64,000 bases of DNA, from positions 124,001 through 188,000 of the forward strand of contig CACVBU010000071.1 of the NCBI GenBank assembly GCA_902728285.1, read 5' to 3'. A model generated the notes under the pieces. The model did not search any database and was not told the origin of the DNA. It saw only the letters and a list, made by a program, of their open reading frames with translations. This document shows, in pieces, positions 11,724 to 22,754 of the stretch. Position numbers and translations under genes: made by a program. The DNA comes from Clytia hemisphaerica (Eukaryota > Cnidaria > Hydrozoa > Leptothecata > Clytiidae). The stretch's first letter is position 1. Each line of letters begins with the position of its first letter.

Positions 11724-12512
11724 TTACCTATGCTTTTTTCTTTGAAGTAAAAAAAGAGTTTTATTCCAACCCCCCCGGACCTTATTAAGACCCCGCCCCC
11801 CGTTTATTAATTTTTGAACTACGAAAAGGAAAATTCCTTCTTTTACTCTAATTATTCCAGTTCCATTTTCTTTTCTACTACTACGACTTCCACTGTTATT
11901 TCCATTGTTTCCTCTCTCATTACGTTGGTTCGCTGCTCCAGCAAATAATGTTCTAATGTCTAACTGTTTTTGTTTCTTGCGAGGAGGTTGACGGCTTTTC
12001 GATAGCGATGCTGCTTTTCTGGAAGGGGTTTTCTCTCTGCTTTTGCCTTGTTCGATGGCGAAAATTACAGCCTCTTCTTCAATTTCTGTAACATAGCAAC
12101 CAAGAATATCCTCTTCCTTTGGGTTTGTATATCGCTCTCTAACAAGTTTAATATATAGCTCGGCAATTTCAGTGTTTTTCTTGGTAGCTGGTATTTTAAC
12201 AGTAACCAAACAAGCAATATCCATACCTCCCTGGACAAGGGGTGACCTTCGATAATGCCTGGAGGTTAGTTGAACAGAAACTACAGCCCTACGATCCATG
12301 AAAAATTTCGTAATTCTAGAAATCTCTCTTGGTAGATGGCCAACCGTTGCTCCATCGGATGTCATAGTTTTGATAGCAAATCTGTCATAAGGATTGTTTT
12401 CTTCAAATAAACATCGAAGTAATTCGTTTTCTGTTGGTTTCCAACCCCTTCTGTAATAGTGATATCCTCTGACTGCAGCTGTAAAAGTGTAACAGTTCTC
12501 CATTGTCTGCAA
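11724..12512 (-). CDS. HIRAN-domain protein carried by pogo-like transposon
   Basis: 262-aa uninterrupted frame. Residues about 12-80 match the HIRAN domain: AVRGYHYYRRGWKP, then LFEENNPYDRFAIK and VGHLPREIS. HIRAN domains (HLTF, Rad5 and stand-alone proteins) bind DNA ends, in HLTF the 3' end of single strands. Residues 140-180 are basic and Ser-rich. At 183-190 QLDIRTLF resembles a PCNA-interacting (PIP) box, though with Leu at the first aromatic position. The C-terminal ~35 residues read into the end of the element and are probably not conserved. The gene is divergent from the transposase across about 0.9 kb. Its role is unknown; an accessory function at DNA ends or forks is inference. It is the only intact gene of the element. 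Confidence 0.75.
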   Translation of the reverse strand: MQTMENCYTFTAAVRGYHYYRRGWKPTENELLRCLFEENNPYDRFAIKTMTSDGATVGHLPREISRITKFFMDRRAVVSVQLTSRHYRRSPLVQGGMDIACLVTVKIPATKKNTEIAELYIKLVRERYTNPKEEDILGCYVTEIEEEAVIFAIEQGKSREKTPSRKAASLSKSRQPPRKKQKQLDIRTLFAGAANQRNERGNNGNNSGSRSSRKENGTGIIRVKEGIFLFVVQKLINGGRGLNKVRGGWNKTLFLLQRKKHR

Positions 12513-13647
12513 CTCTTATTTATCACTCCCTTCCCTTCGAAGAAAGATACTGTGTGATGTTTTTCCTAACTAATGTCGCAATGACGTCACACACGAATGA
12601 AAAAGCCGTTTCCTTTTTAATATTTTGAACATTGAGTCGAGGGTTTAATAAAACCTATAGTAATGTCATAATGTCGAATATCTTAAGCACAAAACTTTTT
12701 TGAATATTCCAAAACATTTTAATATTTCTAGAGAGGAGAAGAGATTTCGCTTGTTCTATAATCTATAAACATGTTTCGATGTTTTGAACAAAAAACAAAT
12801 TCAGCCCCACCCCCGTCTGCCTTTCGATTCGGTTATTTTCTTAAGATTCGAACGAATTATTCGAAAGTTTAAAAGATTCGAAATTCTTTATCGGAAATAG
12901 AACATCAGTCAAACAAGGGGGTCAGTTAACAATATAATAATTGAAGAATTTGGAGCGTATAATTTCTTTGCAAAGGTCATAAACATAAATTTTGAGTTAA
13001 TATAGTTCTAGTGGTTCCACTAAAGGTAAACGATACCGAAAAAATGGTTGAAAACTCTTACAAATTTGCACGATGAAAATATCGAAACCCCCTGATAAAA
13101 TGTCCATATTTCATTTGATGGAATTTTGTCAAAAAAACAAAACAAAAAAGCGACAAGACGTAAACTTCCTTTCATTCTTTAAAATATAGTTTGGAAGTGC
13201 AATTTTTAGTCGAAAGCTTCTGGGCGACATTAAACCTCTCAAATGTCGTTGCTGAGAAAATCCATGAAATTACAGCAGAACAAAAATAACAACCCGACGT
13301 GCAATGTGGACGACTGTGACAATGGTAAGACTTATCTGAATCCCTTTGATAAAAATGGAAAGCATCTTCCCTCAAATTTTATACTTCTGAGGGTTGCACG
13401 GAAAGTTCAAAATTGGTTTTTATGTTTCAGAGTTTGTTCTGTATTTATCTTTAAGGAGATGTACCGTCGACAGTGCAAAGTGAAGTTGAATCGACAAGCT
13501 ATCTTGGTGCAGTTGATTCAGCATCTATTGCCGAAGAAATAAGCTCAACTACCGGCAAGAGAAAGCCAAAATACGAGAAATGGGATGCAAAGAAACGATT
13601 TTCGATCGGGAAGTATGCTTCAGAAAACGGTAACGCTGCTACAGTTC

Positions 13648-14146
13648 TAGCCTGGGAATCCAAGCTCATAATCTTAGAAAAAACAAAAAATACCTCACCT
13701 CACAAAGTTCTAAAATTATAGAGCTTGGTGCAGGTAGATTAGTCTGACGCAGAATGTTATAAACAGTCTGTGTGTGAACTCTTGTTGACAGACTTGCTGA
13801 ACTTTGGAAACCCAGGGAAACACACATAATCAACTTACCATAAAAACTCTTTCACAAGCTCTCACAAGACTTTCAAAACTACTAAAAACCACATCAAAAC
13901 ATCAGCCACATGTATTTAGACTTCCAGCCAACAGCCATTTTGTTTCGAAATGAATCTATGTTTTAATTTTCATTCGTTTTCCTTTTTTCTGCAGAGTCAG
14001 TTTTTCCATAAATTAAGCGCGCGCATCGAAATTATCAAAATCAAAATCTCCCTGCAGGCGAGTTACCTGCGCCAAGCGTTAAACAAGCAGCAAAAATATC
14101 ATAAACTAGACTGTGAAAAAAGTTTAACGCTTGGATTCCCAGGCTA
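13648..14146 (+). mobile_element. 499-bp MITE, TIR TAGCCTGG, 9-bp target duplication
   Basis: Begins TAGCCTGGGAATCCAAGC and ends with its exact complement at 14146. It is flanked by the 9-bp direct repeat CTACAGTTC (13639-13647 and 14147-14155). Removing the element plus one repeat rejoins the transposase reading frame, which confirms the insertion. It carries no gene. A 9-bp duplication is typical of Mutator-like elements, but the TIR alone does not assign the superfamily. The same family is at 14633-15163 and 29943-32586. Confidence 0.92.
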
Positions 14147-14632
14147 CTACAGTTCGAAAGTTCAAGCCTGATTATCCGAATTTAAACGAGAGTACCATTC
14201 GGACTTTCAAAACAAAATATCAAGAGGAGTTAAAGAGAGCCGAAAAAGAAAAAACGAGACCTCGGTAAAACAATCGAAAGGTACTCTTCCAAGACTGGAC
14301 GTCCTCTAATGTTGGGGGAGCTTGACGGCATGGTGCAAACATATTTGATCGCTCAAAGCAGAAAAGGGTGTGTAATAAACGGTAGTATCGCTAATGCCAC
14401 AGCCCGTGCTCTTCTTGACAGATATCCAAACCTAATCGGGAAAATCGACATAGAATCATCCTCATGGGCTAGAAGCGTATTTCGAAGAATGGGCTTTGTA
14501 AGACGAAGAAAGACGTCCTCCAAAATCGAAATCCCAGAGGCGGCCAGAAAAGAGATCGAGTACCTTTTTCATCATGAAATCTTCAGCTACAAAGAGAAAT
14601 TCGACATTCCACCTTCGCTTATTCTAAACCTT

Positions 14633-15163
14633 GGTTAAACTTTGTTCACAGTCTAGTTTATGATATTTTTGCTGCTTGTTTAGCGCTTGGCGCAGGTAAC
14701 TCACCTGCAGGGAGATTTTTTCCTGCAATGAAGGTTGGGCCTGATTGGCCAGCTTTCGGCGTATTACTTAGCAGTACTTTCGCGCGCATTTTGATAATTT
14801 CGATGCGCGCGCATAATTTATGGAAAAAGCTGACAGAAAAAAGGAAAAGAAATGAAAATGAAAACATAGATTCATTTAGAAACAAAATGGCTGTTGGCTG
14901 GAAGTCTAAATACATGTGGTTGATGTTTTGATGTGGTTTTTAGTAGTTTTGAAAGTCTTTAGAGCTTGTGAAAGAATTTTTATGGTAAGTTGATTATGTG
15001 TGTTTCCAAAGTTCAGAAAGTCTGTCAACAAGGGTACACACAGACTGTTTATAACATTCTGTGTCAGACTAATCTACCTGCACCAAGCTCTATAATCTTA
15101 GAACTTTGTGAGGTGAGGTATTTTTGTTTTTTTCTAAGATTATGAGCTTGGATACCCAGGCTA
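14633..15163 (-). mobile_element. Second TAGCCTGG MITE, opposite orientation, one end truncated
   Basis: About 530 bp homologous to the MITE at 13648-14146 but inverted. Shared blocks include the complement of CATAAACTAGACTGTG at about 14655 and CGCGCGCATAATTTATGG at 14808. The right end reads GCTTGGATACCCAGGCTA to 15163. The left TIR is lost: the homology begins near CTTGGTTAAAC (14630) straight after the transposase LILNL codons. No target duplication can be found, which fits a deletion that removed both the TIR and the transposase catalytic core. Confidence 0.82.
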
Positions 15164-15517
15164 ATGAAAATGACGAAGAATGGGTAGCGCCATACGAAGA
15201 CAGAAACGCTTTCAATCTATTTGATGAAGCTTAGAATCGAAGTTTTCTTTGTAAAATAGGCTTTTTACAGTTTACATTTTAGTGAAAAAGGACTGTTGTG
15301 TGAGTTTTTTGAAAATTTCTGTTAAACCTTTTTTTTCCCAGCTTGCCGCATTCGCGAAAGTAAATGCTCGCGAAAAATTTCGAAACTCCAAAATCGCGAA
15401 TGTTTATGTTCGTGAAAAAAATTTTTTCGTCAAATTCGCGAAAGTAAATGTCGTGAATTTCGCGATTTTTCGACCTCGCGAAAGTTTCTGTTCACGAAAG
15501 TTTCTACGCCTAAAGTA

Positions 15518-18394
15518 GTTCTAAAAGGTTCTATTCCTAGAAACTTGGGGAAATAAAGTAGATTAGAAACAAACATGAAAAAATGGTACACGAAGGAAAG
15601 TATTTTCGGTCAAAAATCAAAAAGTAGTTTGAGGGAAAGTAGTTGAGTATAGAGTGAGAATATGTGAAAATGATTTGCTCATGTTCATAAACCACATAAA
15701 AGCACAAGCTAAAAATTTCAAGGAATAGAAAGAATGGAAAACATACCTGATTAAAATGGAATCTTGAGGAGAAAGTCTGTCAGGTTGTTGCTCATATTCA
15801 AAAAGATTTTTCCAAAAGCAAGTCTTGAGGAATATAATCCCTACTGACACACTAAAGACTTATATACTGTACACAAAAATTCATGCATAAAAAAAGACTA
15901 ATAAACCAGCTGCGCTGGAAGGTCGCCCTTAAATATTAAAGAGCTAAGAAGGCTGGCTAAAAGGTGAGAAGACTTATTATGAGAAAACTAATGAAATCGG
16001 AAGAAATAATTTTTGTCAATTTGATAAATTTTTCTTAAGATTAAAAAGATATCATACCAAAGGATAAAATAGAGGTAAAAAGAATAACTATTATACAACT
16101 CAAATATCAATTAAGTTTCATCAAATACAGTCTTCTTATTCATATGCAAGTGAATTAATTGTATGTTTTTGTAATTTCTTCCATCCAAATGACAATATTC
16201 GAGAACACGATTATTTGCAAGAACGAACAAAGGCAATGAAACAATTTTAATCAAACTAGGTTGATGCAGATAAATTGGCCAAATTAAATTTTCTGATTGA
16301 TTTGATAATAAACTTTCACCAAGTAAAAAAGCAACGAAAACGAGGAATAATTTTGAAAACCAAAATATTTGTGTGCTGCCATTCGGCAATTTTTAAAACA
16401 TAAAGACCAAGGTTACGAGCGGTTTTTGAATCACCAAAATGCGTTGGCTGAAATTCTATCAAAACCATTATTCAATCTTCACGACAAGAAATGATCAATA
16501 AAGATGTTGACGAATAAAGAGCGCTTCGATATTTTGACTGACACAATGATGTTGCAATTAGCCAAAGATGAAATGAATTTGGACTTCTTGTTCAAAATCT
16601 AGCAACAAAAGGAGAAACAAAATATTGTTCAGAACGTGCGAGTTTATAAATCTAGATCTAGATCTAGATCTATTGGATAGCATAAAGACAGAAAATCCAC
16701 ATTCTTGCATATTTAATGACATGTTTTGATCTTCTGTCTCCTTTTGTTTCGGATACCCTGTACTTAATTGATTGATACATATTAAAGAAGATTTTACCTG
16801 ATTTTTGTAAATTTACAGCATCAAAGTAGAAGATCGTCTTGGTGTAGGTGTGTTTGATACTTTGCTGTATGATCAATTTCCTGGTTTAAAAAAGTAAGTT
16901 TAGCAATCAAAACAGAGTCATTCAAAAGGTCTTTCATGAAGCGATGTTAGGCTGATTTCTATAAATTGGAATGGGGAGGGCCAAAATTAACCTGATAAAG
17001 AATGGAGTTCCGCTGATTAAGAAATTAAAATTTGACTTGAAAGTAAATTAATATTTTAAAAGATATCTCACCTTGCTCCTTTCTATCTTCCTTGTGTGAA
17101 TTGTTTGATATACAAATCTGTCTTTGTAGGCTATCGATTATGGTATAGTATATGTCACACAAGATTACGAACAAAGAATTCGATCACAAGGGAACACGAC
17201 ATGATGCATGATTATCAACATTTCTGATTACCACATTAACAAAATTTCGTACATTTCCATTGGCAGTCAACATATACGTTATTATTTTAGTCCAATAGTA
17301 TCCAATATTTATTTCATTCATATTTTCTTTAGTAGTGTCCTTATTTAAATTTTTTTCTAGAATTAAATTTTAACGAGTTTCTTTTATAAACCGTGGACTT
17401 TGAAATGAGATGAATAAATTAAACAAATGACCTTTCCTAAAAATTCTGAAATTCCCTTTTAAAGGGTCCCCCAGCGGTTTGCGTGAATGGGCATTTTCGG
17501 TTGCGTGAATGCGAAAATTTTCCGATTTTCTGAAAAATCGGGTTATTGCGTGAAACTCGAGGAAAATTTGCGTGAATGCGTGAATTTCGAAAAAAAAAAG
17601 CGTGATTGCGTGAATTGAGGGTCCGCTGGGGGGCCTCTTTAAAAAAAAAAAAAATGTTTCAATAAATTAAAAAATGCTTAACTATATTACAAAATTGTGT
17701 AATTATAAATTTAAAATTTTTGTACTAATTCAAGTTTTTACAGATATAAAGTTGAAATTTATTTACAAAAAATGTATAAATGCATAAAAAAAGTTATGAA
17801 AAGTATACTAATAGGTAAAAATTGTAAATTTTAATCTTCAGAGATCACAAATGAGAAATACCATAGAAATACCTGATAGTAACAATAATTAATTTAAATC
17901 TAAAGAGCAAAGATATCATTTATTCCTAATCTAAGAGTGTTTTATATATCAAAACAGTTTTTGGCATAAATTAAAAAATTATTGAATGGTTTTCCAAAGA
18001 GAAATTATTTGTAATTTCCACAATTTCAAATTCTTATATTGCCCTAACTAAGAAAAGTAACAAAGGCAATGCAAACATATCCCCTTTCCTATCCAGGGGG
18101 AGGCACTCAATATAAAAATTACTGTTTGTTTATACCAAAGGTTGACTTACATCACAATGAAATTTTTCAGAAATTTCTTTAATTCCAAGAAGACTAAATT
18201 TTTGCTAATGAAACCTAGGTTATTTACCTTGAATGCACTCCCCCACCCCTCCCCTCTCTCAAACTGATTATGCAAAGCAGACTAAGTAGACTAAGTAAGC
18301 TAAAAAAGTAATTAATTAAAGATTCAAGAATTTTTCAAAAGTGAAAAACAAACTCCATCGTGGTCTGAAAAATAAATATTCTTAACAAAACATT
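15518..18394. other. No gene seen; hairpin repeat and one MITE
   Basis: Short open frames here (for example minus 16111-16389) match nothing I know. At 15900-15927 the motif ATAAACCAGC-TGC-GCTGGAAGGTC forms a small hairpin and recurs at 25277-25305. A run of the palindromic hexamer AGATCT lies at about 16651-16672. The MITE at 17461-17640 is listed separately. The stretch 17640-18394 is very AT-rich. Confidence 0.45.
17461..17640. mobile_element. Short MITE with GCGTGAAT motifs
   Basis: 180 bp bounded by an imperfect inverted repeat: AAAGGGTCCCCCAGCGG at the left and CCGCTGGGGGGCCTCTTT at the right. The interior repeats GCGTGAAT/GCGTGATT at least six times and has a near-palindromic GATTTTCTGAAAAATC. 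Repeated octamers beside terminal inverted repeats look like transposase-binding sites. No gene and no clear target duplication. Confidence 0.6.
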
Positions 18395-18906
18395 CTACTT
18401 ATTGCTTTCTCCATGATCTATGAAAGTATTTTTCAAATACACATGATCAAGATGGCCACCTGCCAGATAAATTGGCTCATTTACTATCAATGTGTATGCG
18501 GAGAGCACATTAGCAAGATCTACCATCGTAGGATCCAAAGCATCAATATTGAAGTCTCCCAAGATAATGTCTATTCCATCATATAAAAGTTCTCGCAGTT
18601 CTTCAAAAAAAGTATATTTTGAATAATCAGGTGGTTTGTACAAAAGTAAAAATGTAATGGGTTTGTTACTAAATGAGTCTTTAACAAACTTTACACATGT
18701 GTAACCAGCTGCTTTGCGGCATTCTAGAATCTGAATTGAAGAATTTGAACAATATGCAGTGTTTTGAAATCGATTGATAGAATTATTATTGTATTCAATT
18801 TTGAAAGCTTGTAGTGTTTCATCGATATCATTCGTTTTTCACTTGAAGGTGAAATTTGAGTTTCAGTAAAACATAACAAGTCACTACTCATAAGAGTTTC
18901 TGATGA
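18395..18906 (-). pseudogene. Helentron endonuclease (EEP fold), main part
   Basis: Two frames (18395-18643 and 18724-18936) form an apurinic-like endonuclease domain. SDLLCFTETQIS carries the early Glu motif. IILGDFNIDALD is the GDFN motif and GHLDHVYLK is the C-terminal LDHV motif with the catalytic Asp-His. A frameshift separates them, around 18650-18720. The upstream part of the domain lies beyond an insertion, at about 19640-19720. Confidence 0.78.
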
Positions 18907-19655
18907 ATGAATGATAATGGCGAATTTGAAAAACATCTAAAATATATCTATCCACCTGAGTTAGAATTAAAGAAGGAACATGGTAATAAAAGTGCTTCAT
19001 TTTTGTACCTGTATAGGAGAATGCTGAAACAAGGTGCAAACAAATCAGGAGTACGGAGAGTCTTGAAGAAATTGTATGGTAAACATCCTTTTCTTAATGA
19101 GTTCAGCGCTGACTCAAAATTATTTTGTGATAGCTTGCTGGATTTTTCATGACTTTGTTTTTCTTCTATTTTATTTACTTGGACTTGTCGATTTTTGTTT
19201 ACTTTATTGTATGTTCGGGAAGAAAATTGCTGCTGATGACCACTTCGGTGGACCTGTGTCGCAGGTGACCCTGTTTTCTTCTTGGTACATAAGTCAGTCC
19301 AGCAACAAGGGTCGAAACTGAGCTACTTATGTACCCTTACAATATTGGTACCGGATTTGTCATTTTATTGAATTTGTCTTTTCATGTGTATGTCGGATGG
19401 AAATGGTTATTTAGGTGTGTGGCATTGGGTCGATGGATGTGTACTAAAAGTGGCAGTTTTTAAACTAGGTTTGGATAGTGGTAGTATTCGAGCATTTCTT
19501 TTGAACTATTTCCATCGATGATCTTTACTATTGATTTTGTCTTATATATTTTTCTTTGGATTGATTTGCTAGTTTTGGGTTCAGTTGTCAAACTTTTTCT
19601 TTTGGAAAGGTAGTTTTTGGCCTTCATTAACAGCCCTGTATTGCTTTTCATGTAT
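18907..19655 (+). mobile_element. Reverse-transcriptase 3' scrap inserted in Helentron
   Basis: Plus-strand frame at 18907-19152 starts with EFEKHLKYIYPPELELKKE and SASFLYL, which matches a block (IYPxELxLKKEN, SFLDL) common in animal reverse-transcriptase proteins. About 700 bp of non-coding or tail-like sequence follows. It splits the endonuclease domain between KKHAVDN (minus, about 19670) and SSETLMSSDLL (minus, about 18895). ATGAAT occurs at both junctions and may be a target duplication. The element is too short to classify. Confidence 0.5.
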
Positions 19656-19828
19656 GAATTATCAACTGCATGTTTCTTCAGAGATCAGACATTTAAAAGT
19701 GATATATACAACTGCTCTTCAGAAATGGAAGTAGGTGAAAATTCTTCAATTTTTGGTAAAGGATTAGCTTTCTGTAACCGCTCATACTCAATACCTGTTT
19801 CCTTGTTAGCACGGATAGCTTCTTTACT
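19656..19828 (-). pseudogene. Helentron helicase-endonuclease linker and endonuclease start
   Basis: Minus-strand reading continues from the helicase through a basic/acidic linker (KANPLPKIEEF) to LLNVxSLKKHAVDN. That block is the usual start of the Helentron endonuclease (LLNxRSLKKH). It contains a stop and then runs into the inserted retroelement scrap. Confidence 0.55.
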
Positions 19829-20272
19829 TTATTCACCGATCAAGAATAATCCATTTATGTCAGTTACTCTAGATAAACTTACATACATTTGACCTTCGTT
19901 GAAGATTTTTTGTCCAAATAATTCAAAACTGACAACTGCAGACTGTAGTGTTAACCCTTGGACTTTGTGACTTGTACAGGCATAAGACAAAACTAGAGGA
20001 GATTGAGTTCTTCGAACGTTTAAAGGTTTTTCTTTGTGACCTTTTTTCTTTTGCTTTCTTGTATTGAATGTACATTCTGCTCTTTCAATTAAAGTCCAAT
20101 TCTTTTCTCTACATATATTATCTAAATTAGATGCTTTTTTACCAGCTGTCATATCATCAAGTTTAACATAAATACCTGAACTTTTATTATTGGAATTAAA
20201 TTTAAAACCCATAACTTTTCCTACTTGGCCATTAACAAACCTGTCTGTAATGTCAATATTTTTGGAAATCAA
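19829..20272 (-). pseudogene. Helentron PIF1-like helicase, C-terminal part
   Basis: 147-aa frame with ISKNIDITDRFVNGQVGKVMGF (nucleic-acid-binding loop), LSYACTSHKVQGLTLQSAVV (motif V) and GQMYVSLSRVTDINGLFL (motif VI). These are the C-terminal motifs of PIF1/RecD-type helicases. Upstream pieces are in other frames. Confidence 0.82.
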
Positions 20273-20307
20273 AATACGAGCACCAACTTTTAACTCAAGT
20301 ACACGAA

Positions 20308-20631
20308 CTAGTCCACCTGTTTCTCTTGCTTGAGCATTTCAATAAACTTCATATCTTTGGTTGTCAAATGTTTTGGAATCTCATCTTGTGCAGTAATTAT
20401 TTGGCTTTCAGTCGATAGTTCATTCAATTTTAGTAAATCATAAAAATCCACTGGTTTATTTTCTGCAAAAATATGAATGATGTCTGCTGGGTAATCTGGA
20501 CTGTCTTTAGAAATAAATCTTGACTTTAAAAGTTCTTCTTTTTCCTCATCTAGATCACCTAGTCGAACTTGATTCAAAAGATCAACAAATTCTATGTTGT
20601 TCCTTTGACGCATAACTTCGCCACAGTTCAA
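20308..20631 (-). pseudogene. Helentron helicase, middle part
   Basis: 107-aa frame with MRQRNNIEFVDLLNQVRLGDLDEEKEELL in two parts, followed by HIFAENKPVDFYD. This is the region after motif III of Helentron helicases, where RQxxDxxFxxLLNxxR and ADIIHIFAxN are usual. It is one frame away from the next piece. Confidence 0.72.
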
Positions 20632-20632
20632 C

Positions 20633-20995
20633 TCAGTTTATTTCATCCAACAGAGAGCAACTTGGTTTTATATGATTATTCTTACGATCAATGGGATCTC
20701 TTTTGACGATGTGAACTTTGAAAATGGGACCTTTAAAAACAGGTGGTAGTTGATATAAATCTCCACATAATAAAACAGACTTTCCAGCAATATTAAAATA
20801 CAACATTAAAAGATGGTGTGCATAATCTTCTGGATGTTTGTTTGGATTAGGTTGATAAAGGCGAAGAACTAGTGGGACTTTTTGGTATTTAAGCTCACCT
20901 TTCAATGTTTTTAGTTTAACAATTTTTGGGTAGTTATTTGATGGATGGTTGGATTCTATTATCATCTTCAAGCTGATTAGGTTGACAATAATCAT
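20633..20995 (-). pseudogene. Helentron pre-helicase fused to motif III (Walker A/B deleted)
   Basis: 120-aa frame. The first ~75 residues (VPLVLRLYQPNPNKHPEDYAHHLLMLYF) belong to the segment before the helicase ATPase core. This joins directly to AGKSVLLCGDLYQLPPV, which is motif III. The roughly 250 residues that normally lie between, including Walker A and Walker B, are absent. The join is in frame, so an internal deletion has removed the ATP site. Confidence 0.7.
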
Positions 20996-21736
20996 TCATT
21001 GCATTCTTCATAGACAATAGTGTAGAATCTTAGGAATTCTGCATAATACATTTCAACGACCGATTTATAAGCCCCGCTTCTATCAGTTGGTCTATCACAA
21101 TACCTATCAAGCATATTTTTTTTGAAGATTGCAGTGCTATCTTCAGGCAACTGACTGATTTCATCCTCACTAAGACACATTCTAAATCTTTTCTCTGGGA
21201 CATTTGTATTTGCAAAGGTTACACCTGGGTAAAGCTTTCGAAGCCACAATTCTGGCATAGTGAGATACACATCTTCTTGCACAGATACTTCACGCTTTGA
21301 AACACATGCATGTGCAACAGATTTCATTTGCTGATAGTTGATACTTATCGCCAGCATTTTCAAAGGTATCTTGGACAGCTTGGGTCATAGCATGAGATAC
21401 TTCATCCTCAGTTTTAGAAAGGTATGCACACATGTAAGTTGCAGCCTTATAATAGTTAAAAACGGGCTGAATATCCAAGTTGCCCTGCTAGGCTTTGAGA
21501 CCTTCGGTAAAATAATTGATCACGAAGCATGCATTTGTGTCACGTTTTAAATATATATGGAAATCTTCGTCTTCAGACACAGAAAGAGCGTATTCATAAT
21601 CATTTTTTGGAATATCTAATTCAGCAAGTACTCCAGCTATGGTTGGAACTGGATTATAATTTTCTGCATCTGGATCAAAAAAGTTCCTTTTGCTTGGATT
21701 AAGGTTGTCGTTAATGTAATTCCTAGCTTTAGTCAA
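20992..21736 (-). pseudogene. Helentron Rep C-terminal region, two-tyrosine motif
   Basis: Three short frames (21488-21736, 21290-21478 and 20992-21363) continue from the Rep core. ATYMCAYLSKTED has two tyrosines three apart, the Rep nucleophile pair. The following SVAHACVSKREVSVQEDVYLTMPELWLR is the usual connector to the helicase. The frame changes at about 21480 and 21350 are small indels. Confidence 0.78.
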
Positions 21737-22605
21737 AATTCTATTCGTAATGCAAGTATGGTTTCTTTTTGCTCGTGTGGAAGTTCTCGAGGCAAAGGTT
21801 CAGAAACAATTGTTTTCTCAGAAAGAAATTTACCAAAATAGAATCTACAAGGAGTATTCTTATATTTCCGACAAGTTTTTGAATGGCGATGCAATTGGTA
21901 AGTTTTCACAAGGTCAAATAAATCTGGATCTTCATCTTGTGATGGTAAGTTAACTTTAATTATTTTATCAATGAACTCTGTGTATTCAATCTTAGTTGCT
22001 GTGGTTAATATTGGTGCATTTAAAATCCAAAGAAATGAGTGAATGTGGGGGCTACCACGAACTTGAAATTCAACACGGATAGCGTAATAAGTTGTTTTAC
22101 TGAGCGGGCCATCCAAAACAATTGTTTTAAAAAACACCTCAACTCTATATTGAAAATGTCTTGCTACAAGTACAGGATTACTATTTAGTAATTCACACCT
22201 CTCATGATAAGAAAGATTATCGATGAATTCATCAGTGACATTTTGACCTTTCATTTTATAGATTATTGAGATCAACTCATTCCACCTAAGATCAGCACAA
22301 CTCAAAGTGAAAAAGAAAGTTGGTGGCCCTAGTTGTTTCACCATTGCCAAGACTTCTTGTTGAAATTTTTTCCAATAAGAGGGAGACCCTTTGACAGTAC
22401 TCATAAAGGCAAAAGCCATGTCATTTGCAATAAATTGTTTAACTGTTTCTTTGAAATTCTGACTTAGCACACCAGCACTTAAATTAGAGCCAGCAACTTT
22501 TTTCATAGCAATATTTATCTGATTTGTTAAAGAGAGTTGCTGCAGAACAGAGCAAGCATAAAATATATAGTCTGCATCTGAGGCAAAGCTTTGCTTTTCA
22601 TTCAA
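21733..22605 (-). pseudogene. Helentron Rep (HUH nuclease) core
   Basis: 290-aa frame with the Helitron-like N region (SYWKKFQQEVLAMVKQLGPPTFFFTLSCADLRW in overlapping pieces), NPVLVARHFQYRVEVFFK and the HUH motif RGSPHIHSFLW (plus strand about 22035-22070), with both His present. It reads through to 21733 and then shifts frame. Upstream residues continue to about 22690 before the inserted region begins. Confidence 0.83.
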
Positions 22606-22754
22606 AAGGCGCTGGTTAAAATATTTGGATGGACTTAGCTTAACATCGCGTTCACTTTTGTATCCAAATCTACCTAATAGAGTTTGCTTTTAAGCTCTAA
22701 GTTTAAATCACATATCTGAATGATTTGAATCTCAAAATTAGCAGTTTCTTTATC

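Larger units (their letters stand above)
13455..15234 (+). pseudogene. Pogo-like transposase, broken
   Basis: N-terminal helix-turn-helix part (from about 13470, with KRKPKYEKWDAKKRFSIG) runs to 13647, where a 499-bp MITE interrupts it. The frame resumes at 14147. A one-base shift in an A run near 14255 precedes the CENP-B-type block GRPLMLGELDGMVQTYL (14300-14350) and SSWARSVFRRMGF. The frame reaches IPPSLILNL, where the DDE catalytic core should start, and stops inside a second MITE. After that MITE only a short acidic tail (15164-15234, ending FNLFDEA) remains. The catalytic core is missing, so the element is non-autonomous. The true start is unclear; an upstream intron ending near 13430 is possible. 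Confidence 0.8.
11524..15515. mobile_element. Pogo-like (Tc1/mariner) transposon, TA-flanked, with HIRAN gene
   Basis: Terminal inverted repeats start CTTTAGGCGTAGAAACTTTC at 11524 and end with the complement at 15515. Both ends abut a TA dinucleotide (11522-11523 and 15516-15517), the Tc1/mariner target. Several hundred bases inside each end repeat TTCGCGAAAGTAAATG and GCTCGCGAAA motifs, likely transposase-binding subterminal repeats. Inside are two divergent genes: a HIRAN-domain ORF on the minus strand and a pogo/CENP-B-type transposase on the plus strand. The transposase is interrupted by one MITE, and its catalytic core has been replaced by a second one. Length 3,992 bp. Confidence 0.85.

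Noticed and set aside
16111-16389. 92-aa minus ORF with a hydrophobic start
   Set aside because: No family resemblance, no repeat copies in the window, AT-rich codons typical of background.
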